7,758 nt of DNA from Bacillota bacterium (GCA_003242505.1 QGUP01000081.1:1-7758); one strand, 5' to 3'; counted from the stretch's first letter, positions 1 to 6,329 are shown. Notes: generated by a model not told the origin, from the sequence alone. Translations and numbers: made by a program.

Positions 1-288
1 CTCGAGGAGTTCGTCCGCCCCTTCTCCCTCAGCCTGCGACTTTTCGGCAACATCTTCGCCGAAGAGGTGCTGCTGCTCATCGTCTCCACCCTGGCGCCGC
101 TTCTGGCTCCGGTGCCCATCATGGGCCTGAGCCTGCTCTTCGGCCTCATTCAGGCCATCGTCTTCACCACCCTGACCGCCATCTACATCGGCGGCGTGGT
201 GGAGGCCAAGGCCCACCTCCACCGTCATGGCCACGGCCATGACCACCACGGCGCCCAGGGGGCGCTGGCCCACGCCCACGGGCATTAG
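1..288 (+). CDS. atpB: F1Fo ATP synthase subunit a, C-terminal part (5' end outside window)
   Basis: Membrane stator subunit that forms the proton half-channels against the c-ring. The frame is open from base 1 to the TAG at 286-288; 95 residues are present, about the last 40% of the protein. The hallmark SLRLFGN is visible. Its Arg (codon 37-39) matches E. coli aArg210, which faces the c-ring carboxylate. The Glu at codon 64-66 aligns with aGlu219, and the Gln at codon 151-153 in LIQAIVF aligns with aGln252. Two hydrophobic segments follow (about 67-135 and 139-200). After the last one the protein ends in a tail with 10 His in the last 24 residues (214-285), where most homologues stop after a few charged residues. 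First gene of the operon seen here. Identity is certain; only the tail is unusual. Confidence 0.97.
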   Translation, partial: LEEFVRPFSLSLRLFGNIFAEEVLLLIVSTLAPLLAPVPIMGLSLLFGLIQAIVFTTLTAIYIGGVVEAKAHLHRHGHGHDHHGAQGALAHAHGH

Positions 289-439
289 CCCGGGGGCCGG
301 GGGGCAGCCTGGACCCGGTGTCTGCTTTCCTCCCCTCCAGGCGAAGGGGACCCCCTTCCCTCCCGGGAGGATGGAATAAGGGGCATCTGGCCCCAGGAAC
401 AGTACTTATTTCGCAAGTTCGAGAAGGAGGTTTCTCATC
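289..439 (+). other. atpB-atpE intergenic region with small inverted repeats
   Basis: This 151-bp gap has no supported gene. It holds several short inverted repeats: TCCCCT/AGGGGA (331-336/345-350), the perfect 12-bp palindrome CCTCCCGGGAGG (359-370), and GGGGC/GCCCC with a 5-nt loop (380-384/390-394). The first and second partly exclude each other if folded in context. None is followed by a T-run, so terminator activity is not supported; processing or mRNA stability is possible. The last 20 bases are less GC-rich and carry the atpE ribosome site. No convincing -35/-10 promoter was seen. Confidence 0.5.
424..430 (+). promoter_or_regulatory. atpE ribosome binding site
   Basis: AAGGAGG lies 9 nt before the GTG at 440. 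It is the strongest Shine-Dalgarno match in the early operon and fixes the non-ATG start. A strong site here fits the need for many c subunits per enzyme. Confidence 0.8.
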
Positions 440-667
440 GTGCAAAGCGCCTGGATCGCTTTTGCCGCTGCGCTGGCGATCTCCGTCGCCGCCATCGGCG
501 CCACCTGGGCCCAGGGTAAGGCCACGACCGCTGCGATGGATGCCATCTGGCGTCAGCCCGAGGCTGCCGGTGACGTCCGGGGCGCCCTGATCATCGCCCT
601 CGCGCTGATGGAGGCCATCGCCATTTACGGCCTGCTCATCGGTCTGCTGCTGGCGACCAGGGTCTAG
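440..667 (+). CDS. atpE: F1Fo ATP synthase subunit c (proteolipid)
   Basis: Forms the rotating membrane ring that carries protons. The protein has 75 residues, normal for the family. It is a hairpin of two hydrophobic helices (about 3-26 and 48-72) around the polar loop RQPEAAGD (38-45). The ion-binding carboxylate is Glu58 in ALMEAIAIYG. The Ser/Thr that follows the Glu in sodium-type rings is replaced by Ala-Ile, so protons are the likely ion, although Gln25 aligns with Gln32 of the Ilyobacter sodium ring. The helix-1 packing motif, usually GxGxGxGxG, reads A18-G20-T22-A24-G26, so it is largely degenerate. Trp5, Trp23 and Trp37 are also uncommon. GTG start, set by AAGGAGG at 424-430. The stop TAG at 665-667 lies next to a hairpin region. 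Confidence 0.95.
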   Translation: MQSAWIAFAAALAISVAAIGATWAQGKATTAAMDAIWRQPEAAGDVRGALIIALALMEAIAIYGLLIGLLLATRV

Positions 668-712
668 GTGCCGCGTACGGGGGCGACCAGGGGCCAGTCT
701 CCCCTGGTCGCC
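652..712 (+). promoter_or_regulatory. Hairpin after atpE with a duplicated 5' arm
   Basis: Bases 682-693 (GGCGACCAGGGG) pair perfectly with 701-712 across a 7-nt loop, giving a 12-bp stem. The first 11 bases of the 5' arm also occur at 652-662, inside the last codons of atpE, so the 3' arm has two possible partners. A ribosome finishing atpE would cover the first copy and favour the compact hairpin. TTCCC follows rather than a T-run, and the operon continues, so mRNA stabilisation, processing or partial attenuation between atpE and atpF is more likely than full termination. The pairing is seen in the sequence; the role is inferred. Confidence 0.6.
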
Positions 713-722
713 TTCCCACTAG

Positions 723-737
723 AGAGGGGGAACCTCT
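723..737 (+). promoter_or_regulatory. atpF ribosome site within a small hairpin
   Basis: AGAGG (723-727) can pair with CCTCT (733-737) over a 5-nt loop. This partly hides the GAGGGGG Shine-Dalgarno element (724-730) just before the weak TTG start at 739. It may lower b-subunit synthesis, of which only two copies are needed per enzyme. The stem is short and the effect is inferred. Confidence 0.4.
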
Positions 738-738
738 G

Positions 739-1284
739 TTGGAGTGGCTGATCCACGCGCTCGCCGCGGCGGAGGGGGCCGCCGAGGCCCACGGCCCCAG
801 CCTCTGGCCGCAGCTGAAGCACGTTGCCTGGACTTTTGTCAACTTCCTCGTCCTCCTGTGGATTCTCAACCGGTTCCTGTACAAGCCGCTCCTCGGCATG
901 ATCGAAGCCAGGGAGAAGGAGATTGAGGAGAGCCTCCGCAAGGCCGCGGAGGACCGGGCCGAGGCCGAGCGGCTGCGCCGGGAGTTCACCGAGCAGGTGG
1001 CCCGGGCGCAGCAGGAGGCCCAGGCGATCATCGCCGAGGCGACCCGCAGCGCCCAGCAGGAAGCGGACCGGATTCTCACCGAGGCCCGGGAGAAGGCGGC
1101 CCAGGACCTGGAGCGGGCCCAGGAGACCATCCGGCTGGAGAAGGAGCGGGCCCTGGCCGAGCTGCGGCAGGAGGTGGCCAGCCTCGCGGTGGCCGTGGCC
1201 GGCAAGATCATCGAGCGGAGCCTGACCGACGAAGACCACACCCGCCTGGCTGCGAAGTTTGTTGAAGAGGTAGGGAAGCACTGA
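739..1284 (+). CDS. atpF: F1Fo ATP synthase subunit b
   Basis: Peripheral stalk subunit that links the membrane sector to the top of F1 through delta. 181 residues from a TTG start. The start is chosen because GAGGGGG lies 8 nt upstream and no better in-frame codon precedes the single membrane helix. A polar, Ala-rich lead of about 28 residues is followed by a transmembrane segment (about 29-47, WTFVNFLVLLWILNRFL). The family motif YKPLLGMIEAREKEI comes next (48-62), then a long charged, Ala/Glu/Arg-rich coiled-coil helix to about residue 150. The C-terminal AVAVAGKIIERSL (151-162) is the usual delta-contact region. The N-terminal lead is longer than in E. coli b. Its stop shares one base with the atpH start (TGATG), implying translational coupling. 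Confidence 0.96.
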   Translation: MEWLIHALAAAEGAAEAHGPSLWPQLKHVAWTFVNFLVLLWILNRFLYKPLLGMIEAREKEIEESLRKAAEDRAEAERLRREFTEQVARAQQEAQAIIAEATRSAQQEADRILTEAREKAAQDLERAQETIRLEKERALAELRQEVASLAVAVAGKIIERSLTDEDHTRLAAKFVEEVGKH

Positions 1285-1835
1285 TGCTGAGCGCGTCGGT
1301 TGCCCGCCGCTACGCCCGCGCCCTCTTCGACCTGGCCCGGGAGCGGGGCCAGGTGGAGGAGGTCGGCCGGGAGGTCGAGCAGGTCGTCGAGGCCATGCGG
1401 GCCAGCCGGGAGCTCCGGGGGCTGTGGGAGCACCAGGAGGTGTCTCCCCGGCTGAAGTGCGCCCTCCTGGAACAGCATTTCAAGGGCAAGGTCTCGGACC
1501 TGGTCCTGCACTTCCTCTTCCTGCTGGTGGCCAAGCGCCGGGAGGTCTGGCTCCCCCGGATCCTGAGGGAGTACGTTGCGCTCGCGGACGAGGCCCTCGG
1601 CCGGGTGGAGGTGGAGGTCCGTTCCGCGGTGCCCCTGCCGGATGAGGTCCTGGACCGCCTGGCGGAGCGGCTCCGCCAGCGGCTGGGCAAGGAGGTGCGG
1701 TTTGTCCGCCGGGTGGACCCCAGCCTGCTGGGGGGCCTTGTGGTCCGGGTGGGCGACGTCCTGATGGACGGGTCGGTCAGGACCCAGCTCAGGCGGATGC
1801 AGCAGCGGCTGGTCGGGGCCGGCGGGAACGGCTAA
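1284..1835 (+). CDS. atpH: F1Fo ATP synthase subunit delta
   Basis: Connects the b dimer to the N-termini of alpha at the top of F1 (OSCP equivalent). 183 residues, normal length. The N-terminal helical domain begins with the typical VARRYARALFDLA (6-18), and the C-terminal signature DPSLLGGLVVRVGD, ending MDGSVRTQLRRM, spans 145-172. The ATG overlaps the atpF stop by one base. AGGGA at 1272-1276, inside atpF, gives a 7-nt spacing, so reinitiation or coupling with atpF is likely. Codon use matches the neighbouring atp genes and nothing looks damaged. Confidence 0.96.
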   Translation: MLSASVARRYARALFDLARERGQVEEVGREVEQVVEAMRASRELRGLWEHQEVSPRLKCALLEQHFKGKVSDLVLHFLFLLVAKRREVWLPRILREYVALADEALGRVEVEVRSAVPLPDEVLDRLAERLRQRLGKEVRFVRRVDPSLLGGLVVRVGDVLMDGSVRTQLRRMQQRLVGAGGNG

Positions 1836-1853
1836 GACGTAAGGGGTGAAAGG

Positions 1854-3383
1854 ATGAGCATTCGGCCGGAGGAAATCAGCTCGATCCTCAAGCAGGAGAT
1901 CGAGAAGTTCTCCACCGAGATCGAGGTCAGCGACGTCGGCCGGGTGATCCAGGTCGGCGACGGCATCGCCCGGGTCTACGGCCTGGAGAAGGCGATGGCC
2001 ATGGAGCTCCTCGAGTTCCCCGGCGGCGTCCTGGGCATGGCCTTCAACCTGGAAGAGGACAACATCGGCGTGGTGATCCTCGGCCCGTACACCCACATCA
2101 AGGAGGGTGACGAGGTCCGGCGCACCGGCCGGGTGGTGGAGGTGCCCGTCGGCCCGGAACTCATTGGCCGAGTGGTCAACGCCCTGGGCCAGCCCATCGA
2201 CGGCAAGGGGCCGGTGGGTGCCAAGCTGTACGACCGGGTGGAGAAGATCGCCCCCGGCGTCATCACCCGGAAGTCGGTGCACGAGCCCCTGCGGACCGGC
2301 ATCAAGGCCATCGACGCGATGACCCCCATCGGCCGGGGGCAGCGGGAGCTGATCATCGGCGACCGGGGCACCGGCAAGACCACCATCGCGGTGGACACCA
2401 TCCTGGCCCAGAAGGGCGAGGGCGTGATCTGCATCTACTGCGCCATCGGCCAGAAGGCCTCCACCGTGGCCGGGGTGATCAAGACCCTGGAAGAGCACGG
2501 GGCGATGGACTACACCATTGTGGTCGTCGCCACCGCGTCGGATCCGGCGCCCCTGCAGTACCTGGCCCCCTACGCCGCCTGCACCATGGGCGAGTACTTC
2601 CGGGACCGGGGCCAGCACGCGCTGGTGGTCTACGACGACCTCTCCAAGCAGGCGGTGGCTTACCGGGAGATGTCGCTCCTCCTCCGGCGGCCGCCGGGCC
2701 GGGAGGCGTACCCGGGTGACGTCTTCTACCTGCACAGCCGGCTCCTGGAGCGGGCGGCGAAGCTGAACGACGAGCTGGGCGGCGGGTCCCTCACCGCGCT
2801 GCCCATCATCGAGACCCAGGCGGGCGACGTCTCCGCCTACATCCCCACCAACGTCATCTCCATCACCGACGGCCAGATCTACCTGGAGACCGACCTGTTC
2901 TTCGCGGGCATCCGCCCGGCGATGAACACCGGTATTTCGGTCTCCCGGGTGGGCGGCGCGGCCCAGATCAAGGCGATGAAGAAGGTGGCGGGCTCCCTGC
3001 GCCTCGACCTCGCCCAGTACCGGGAGCTGGCGGCCTTCGCCCAGTTCGGCTCTGACCTCGACAAGGCGACCCAGGCCCGGCTCATCCGGGGCGAGCGGAT
3101 GACCGAGCTCTTGAAGCAGCCCCCGCACCAGCCGATGCCCTTCTCCGAGCAGGTGGCGGTGATCTGGGCCGGGGTCAACGGCTACCTCGACGACCTGCCC
3201 CTGGAGAAGGTCCGGGACTTCGAGCAGGGGCTTCTCACCTACCTCCGGGCCAACACCACGGTGCTCAAGGACCTGGAGGAGGTCAAGGACCTTACCCCGG
3301 AGATCGAGGACAACCTCCGGAAGGCCGTGGAGGCGTTCAAGACCGGGTTTGTCAGCAACCTGAAGGCTGCCGCCAACGGCTAA
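1854..3383 (+). CDS. atpA: F1Fo ATP synthase subunit alpha
   Basis: Non-catalytic nucleotide-binding subunit of the alpha3beta3 head; it supplies the arginine finger to the catalytic sites. 509 residues, full length. The N-terminal beta-barrel domain covers about 25-95. The P-loop at 169-176 reads GDRGTGKT; most alpha subunits have GDRQTGKT, so Gln172 is Gly here (codon 2367-2369). The Walker B end is VVYDDL (258-263). The family signature PAMNTGISVS (355-364) leads into Arg365, the arginine finger in SVSRVGG. The C-terminal helical domain ends at FVSNLKAA. The ATG follows AAGGGGTGA (1841-1849), 18 nt after the atpH stop. Apart from the P-loop change the sequence is orthodox. Confidence 0.98.
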   Translation: MSIRPEEISSILKQEIEKFSTEIEVSDVGRVIQVGDGIARVYGLEKAMAMELLEFPGGVLGMAFNLEEDNIGVVILGPYTHIKEGDEVRRTGRVVEVPVGPELIGRVVNALGQPIDGKGPVGAKLYDRVEKIAPGVITRKSVHEPLRTGIKAIDAMTPIGRGQRELIIGDRGTGKTTIAVDTILAQKGEGVICIYCAIGQKASTVAGVIKTLEEHGAMDYTIVVVATASDPAPLQYLAPYAACTMGEYFRDRGQHALVVYDDLSKQAVAYREMSLLLRRPPGREAYPGDVFYLHSRLLERAAKLNDELGGGSLTALPIIETQAGDVSAYIPTNVISITDGQIYLETDLFFAGIRPAMNTGISVSRVGGAAQIKAMKKVAGSLRLDLAQYRELAAFAQFGSDLDKATQARLIRGERMTELLKQPPHQPMPFSEQVAVIWAGVNGYLDDLPLEKVRDFEQGLLTYLRANTTVLKDLEEVKDLTPEIEDNLRKAVEAFKTGFVSNLKAAANG

Positions 3384-3397
3384 AGGTGGTGTGAGGG

Positions 3398-4261
3398 ATG
3401 GCCGAAAACAAGAAGGCGATCCTCCGCCGCCGGAAGGCGGTGCAGGCGACCCAGAAGATCACCCGGGCGATGAAGATGGTGGCGGCCGCCAAGCTGCGCC
3501 GGGCCCAGGACCGGGTCCTGGGCGCCCGGCCCTATGCCCGGGAGCTGGCCCGGATGCTCGGCCGGCTGGTGGCCGCCGGGGCCGGGAAGGAGCACCCGCT
3601 CCTGCGGCCCCGGGAGGTGGACGATCCCAAGGTCGCCTACGTGGTGATCAGCGCGGACCGGGGCCTCGCAGGCTCCTACAACGTCAACATCATCCGGGCG
3701 GCCCAGGAGGCCCTGCGCCGGGAGACCCGGACGGTCCGGCTCATCACCATCGGCCGCAAGGCCCGGGACTTCTTTGTGAAGCGCGGGGTTAAGCCCCTCC
3801 GGGAGTGGGTGTACCTGGGCGAGGAGGCCCGCTGGCCCGTGGCCAAGGAGATCGTCGGGGAGCTGATGCAGCTCTACCTCTCCGGCGAGGTGGACGAGGT
3901 CCGGATCCTCTACACCGAGTTCATCAACCCGGTCACCCAGCGCCCGACGGAGATCCAGCTCCTGCCCCTGCCCGCGCCGGCGGAGGCGGAGGCGGGCTCC
4001 CTGGTGGACTACATCTACGAGCCCAGCCCGGAAGCGGTGCTGGAGCGGCTGGTCCCCCGGTACGTGGAGACCGTCTTCTTCCAGACCATGCTCGAGGCCA
4101 AGGCATCCGAGCACGGCGCCCGGATGACCGCCATGGGCAACGCCACGGACAACGCCACGGAGCTCATCGCCAAGCTCACCCTGCAGTACAACCGGGCGCG
4201 CCAGGCGGCCATCACCAAGGAGATCTCCGAGATCGTGGGCGGCGCGGAGGCGCTGAAGTAG
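3398..4261 (+). CDS. atpG: F1Fo ATP synthase subunit gamma
   Basis: Central rotor shaft inside the alpha3beta3 head. 287 residues, typical length. The N-terminal helix carries the conserved ITRAMKMVAAAKLRRAQ (21-37). The middle Rossmann-like domain includes VISADRGLAGSYN (83-95). The C-terminal helix ends with ITKEISEIVGGAEAL (272-286), which fits the family signature [IV]-T-x-E-x2-[DE]-x3-G-A. The ATG lies 14 nt after the atpA stop, with AAGGTGG at 3383-3389 as ribosome site. The final codons and the TAG stop lie in the first copy of a 25-bp tandem duplication (4239-4288). The second copy is untranslated and out of frame, so the protein is unaffected. Confidence 0.97.
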   Translation: MAENKKAILRRRKAVQATQKITRAMKMVAAAKLRRAQDRVLGARPYARELARMLGRLVAAGAGKEHPLLRPREVDDPKVAYVVISADRGLAGSYNVNIIRAAQEALRRETRTVRLITIGRKARDFFVKRGVKPLREWVYLGEEARWPVAKEIVGELMQLYLSGEVDEVRILYTEFINPVTQRPTEIQLLPLPAPAEAEAGSLVDYIYEPSPEAVLERLVPRYVETVFFQTMLEAKASEHGARMTAMGNATDNATELIAKLTLQYNRARQAAITKEISEIVGGAEALK

Positions 4262-4288
4262 GGGCGGCACGGAGGCGCTGAAGTAGGG
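4239..4288. repeat. 25-bp tandem duplication over the atpG stop codon
   Basis: Bases 4239-4263 and 4264-4288 are adjacent direct repeats matching at 24 of 25 positions; the only difference is G4244 versus A4269. The unit includes the last four sense codons of atpG (E-A-L-K), the TAG and three trailing bases. Because 25 is not a multiple of 3, the second copy cannot extend the gamma frame. It looks like a recent slippage duplication that lengthened the atpG-atpD gap. Confidence 0.9.
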
Positions 4289-4295
4289 CCCGCCC

Positions 4296-4357
4296 CGGCG
4301 CGGGCAGCGCCGCCCTGCCCCGAGCGGGATCGGGGGCAGCTCCCCCTGACAGGAGGG
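4296..4357 (+). promoter_or_regulatory. atpD leader with mutually exclusive helices and ribosome site
   Basis: Four segments can pair in a chain: 1 GGGCAG (4302-4307) with 2 CTGCCC (4315-4320); 2 CTGCCCC (4315-4321) with 3 GGGGCAG (4333-4339); and 3 GGGGG (4332-4336) with 4 CCCCC (4342-4346). Segment 4 with its flank (CTCC, 4340-4343) can instead pair with GGAG (4352-4355) of the AGGAGGG ribosome site (4351-4357), which lies 8 nt before the GTG start. An additional stem, CGGCGC/GCGCCG (4296-4301/4307-4312), competes with 1:2. This geometry resembles an attenuator or translational switch for beta synthesis. The pairings are seen; regulation is inferred, and chance is possible in such GC-rich sequence. 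Confidence 0.45.
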
Positions 4358-4365
4358 AACGGACT

Positions 4366-5787
4366 GTGAGCGAGCAGCATGTCGGCCGCATCCTCCAGAT
4401 CATGGGCGTGGTCGTGGACGTGGAGTTTCCCGAAGGCCACCTGCCCAAGCTGTACAACGCTCTGGTCATTGAGAACGGCGGCGAGAAGGGCGACATCAAC
4501 CTGACCCTGGAGGTCGCCCAGCACCTGGGCAACAACGTGGTCCGGGCCATCGCCATGTCCTCCACCGACGGCCTGCAGCGGGGCACCCCGGTCCGGGACA
4601 CCGGCGCCCCCATCGCGGTCCCCGTCGGCCGGGAGGTCCTGGGCCGGATCTTCAACGTCCTGGGCGAGCCCATCGACGGCAAGGGTCCGGTGGTGACGGC
4701 CCGGCGGGACCCGATCCACAAGACCCCGCCTGGCGTCGCTGACGTCAACCCCGCCACCGAGATCCTGGAGACGGGGATCAAGGTGATCGACCTGCTGATC
4801 CCCTTCGCCAAGGGCGGCAAGATCGGCCTCTTCGGCGGCGCCGGCGTGGGCAAGACCGTAACCCTGCAGGAGCTGATCAACAACGTCGCCCTGGGCCACG
4901 GCGGCTTCTCGGTCTTCACCGGCGTCGGCGAGCGGACCCGTGAGGGCAACGACCTCTACCACGAGATGATCGACGCCGGGGTCATCGACAAGGTCGCGAT
5001 GATCTTCGGCCAGATGAACGAGCCGCCGGGGGCCCGGCTGCGGGTGGCCCTCACCGGCCTCACCATGGCCGAGTACTTCCGGGACGACGAGGGCCAGGAC
5101 GTGCTGCTCTTCATCGACAACATCTTCCGGTTCACCCAGGCGGGTTCCGAGGTGTCGGCCCTGCTGGGCCGGATGCCCTCCGCGGTGGGTTACCAGCCCA
5201 CCCTGGCCACGGAGATGGGCGCCCTGCAGGAGCGGATCGTCTCCACCAAGAAGGGCTCCATCACCTCGGTCCAGGCGATCTACGTCCCCGCGGACGACCT
5301 GACCGACCCCGCGCCGGCGACCACCTTCGCCCACCTGGACGCCACCCTGGTCCTGTCCCGGCAGATCGCCGAGCTGGGCATCTTCCCCGCGGTGGACCCG
5401 CTGGAGTCCAGCTCCCGGATCCTGGACCCGAACATCGTCGGCCAGGAGCACTACGAGGTGGCCCGGGGCGTCCAGAAGGTGCTGCAGCGGTACAAGGAGC
5501 TGCAGGACATCATCGCCATCCTGGGCATGGATGAGCTGTCCGACGAGGACAAGCTGATCGTGGCCCGGGCCCGGAAGATCCAGCGGTTCCTCTCCCAGCC
5601 CTTCCACGTCGCGGAGAAGTTCACCGGCCGTCCGGGCAAGTACGTGCCGATCAAGGAGACCGTCCGGGGCTTCAAGGAGATCCTGGAGGGCAAGCACGAC
5701 GACCTGCCCGAGCAGGCCTTCTACATGGTGGGCACCATCGACGAGGCGGTGGAGCAGGGCAAGCGGATCCTGGCCGAGGTGGGGTAA
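4366..5787 (+). CDS. atpD: F1Fo ATP synthase subunit beta (catalytic)
   Basis: Catalytic subunit that makes ATP from ADP and phosphate in the alpha3beta3 head. 473 residues, full length, GTG start with AGGAGGG 8 nt upstream. The N-terminal barrel starts GRILQIMGVVVDVEF (7-21). The P-loop is GGAGVGKT (157-164). The general base is Glu189 in GVGERTREGNDLY. Walker B LLFID ends at Asp251. The family signature PAVDPLESSS is at 341-350. The DELSEED loop reads DELSDED (389-395), the lever that contacts gamma and epsilon. All catalytic residues are present. It follows a 104-bp leader, the longest gap after atpE in the operon. The stop is 3 nt from atpC. Confidence 0.98.
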   Translation: MSEQHVGRILQIMGVVVDVEFPEGHLPKLYNALVIENGGEKGDINLTLEVAQHLGNNVVRAIAMSSTDGLQRGTPVRDTGAPIAVPVGREVLGRIFNVLGEPIDGKGPVVTARRDPIHKTPPGVADVNPATEILETGIKVIDLLIPFAKGGKIGLFGGAGVGKTVTLQELINNVALGHGGFSVFTGVGERTREGNDLYHEMIDAGVIDKVAMIFGQMNEPPGARLRVALTGLTMAEYFRDDEGQDVLLFIDNIFRFTQAGSEVSALLGRMPSAVGYQPTLATEMGALQERIVSTKKGSITSVQAIYVPADDLTDPAPATTFAHLDATLVLSRQIAELGIFPAVDPLESSSRILDPNIVGQEHYEVARGVQKVLQRYKELQDIIAILGMDELSDEDKLIVARARKIQRFLSQPFHVAEKFTGRPGKYVPIKETVRGFKEILEGKHDDLPEQAFYMVGTIDEAVEQGKRILAEVG

Positions 5788-5790
5788 GCC

Positions 5791-6216
5791 ATGGCCGGCG
5801 AGATTCAGGTGACGGTCATCACCCCGGAGCGGACGGTGCTCAAGGACCTGGCCTGCGACGCGGTGATCCTGCCGGTGGTCGACGGGTCCATGGGCATCCT
5901 GCCCCTCCACGCGCCGATGGTGGCGGTGCTCCGCACCGGGATCCTGAAACTGAAGCACGACGGCCGCTACGAGCCCGTCGCGGTAATGGGCGGCTTCGCC
6001 GAGGTGAGCGAGGACCGGGTGACCATCCTCGCCGAGGCCGCGGAGCGGGCGGAGGAGATCGACGTCCTCCGGGCCCGGGCGGCCAAGGAGCGGGCGGAGG
6101 CCCGGCTCCGGTCCCGGCAGGAGAACATCGACCGGGCCCGGGCCGAGGCGGCGCTGCAGCGGGCCCTGGTCCGTCTGAAGGTGGCCGGGTACCTGGCGGA
6201 GAACCGCCGGAACTGA
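5791..6216 (+). CDS. atpC: F1Fo ATP synthase subunit epsilon
   Basis: Rotor subunit that couples gamma to the c-ring and can inhibit ATP hydrolysis through its C-terminal helices. 141 residues. The beta-sandwich domain is 1-86, with GSMGILPLHAP (32-42) and VMGGFAEV (65-72). The helical hairpin begins at about 88. IDVLRA (90-95) matches the I(L)DxxRA motif that binds ATP in Bacillus PS3 epsilon. Arg94, Arg101, Arg124 and Arg128 line up with the PS3 arginines 92, 99, 122 and 126 known from the ATP-bound form. The gene starts 3 nt after atpD, with its ribosome site (GAGGTGGGG, 5776-5784) in the atpD end, so it is translationally coupled. It is the last gene of the operon. Confidence 0.96.
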   Translation: MAGEIQVTVITPERTVLKDLACDAVILPVVDGSMGILPLHAPMVAVLRTGILKLKHDGRYEPVAVMGGFAEVSEDRVTILAEAAERAEEIDVLRARAAKERAEARLRSRQENIDRARAEAALQRALVRLKVAGYLAENRRN

Positions 6217-6329
6217 GGCGGAGGGCGGCAGCCGCGGCGGTGAAGACGGCTGCGGCAGTGAAGCGCGGGGCTGCGGCCGCGACGGCGGCAGCCGCGGCGG
6301 CCGCGGCGCTGCGGCCGAGGCGAGAGAAC
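6217..6329. repeat. GCG/GCC-rich low-complexity tract after atpC
   Basis: Non-coding stretch dominated by GCGGCx units. A 17-bp exact direct repeat occurs at 6224-6240 and 6284-6300, 60 bp apart, with a diverged internal repeat built on gtgaag...ggctgcggc. Bases 6288-6297 can pair with 6301-6312 as GCAGC+CGCGG against CCGCG+GCTGC, with a 2-nt bulge and a CGG loop. A reading frame through it encodes mostly Ala and shows no sign of being a gene. It looks like repeat expansion in the 3' untranslated region. Confidence 0.7.

Noticed and set aside
371..379. ATG-GAA-TAA mini-frame directly after GGGAGG, as a possible leader peptide
   Set aside because: The ribosome site touches the ATG with no spacing, and a two-residue frame in a palindrome is readily explained by chance.
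682..712. Hairpin after atpE as a true operon terminator
   Set aside because: No T-run follows, and the essential genes atpF to atpC continue downstream without a visible promoter.
636..3128. 830-codon open frame on the - strand opposite atpF-atpH-atpA
   Set aside because: It is the mirror of strong GC third-position bias in the real genes, has a biased His/Gly/Asp/Val/Leu composition and no domain, and lies wholly opposite conserved atp genes.
4015..5958. 647-codon open frame on the - strand opposite atpG-atpD-atpC
   Set aside because: Same cause: an antisense shadow of high-GC coding sequence with no recognisable motif.
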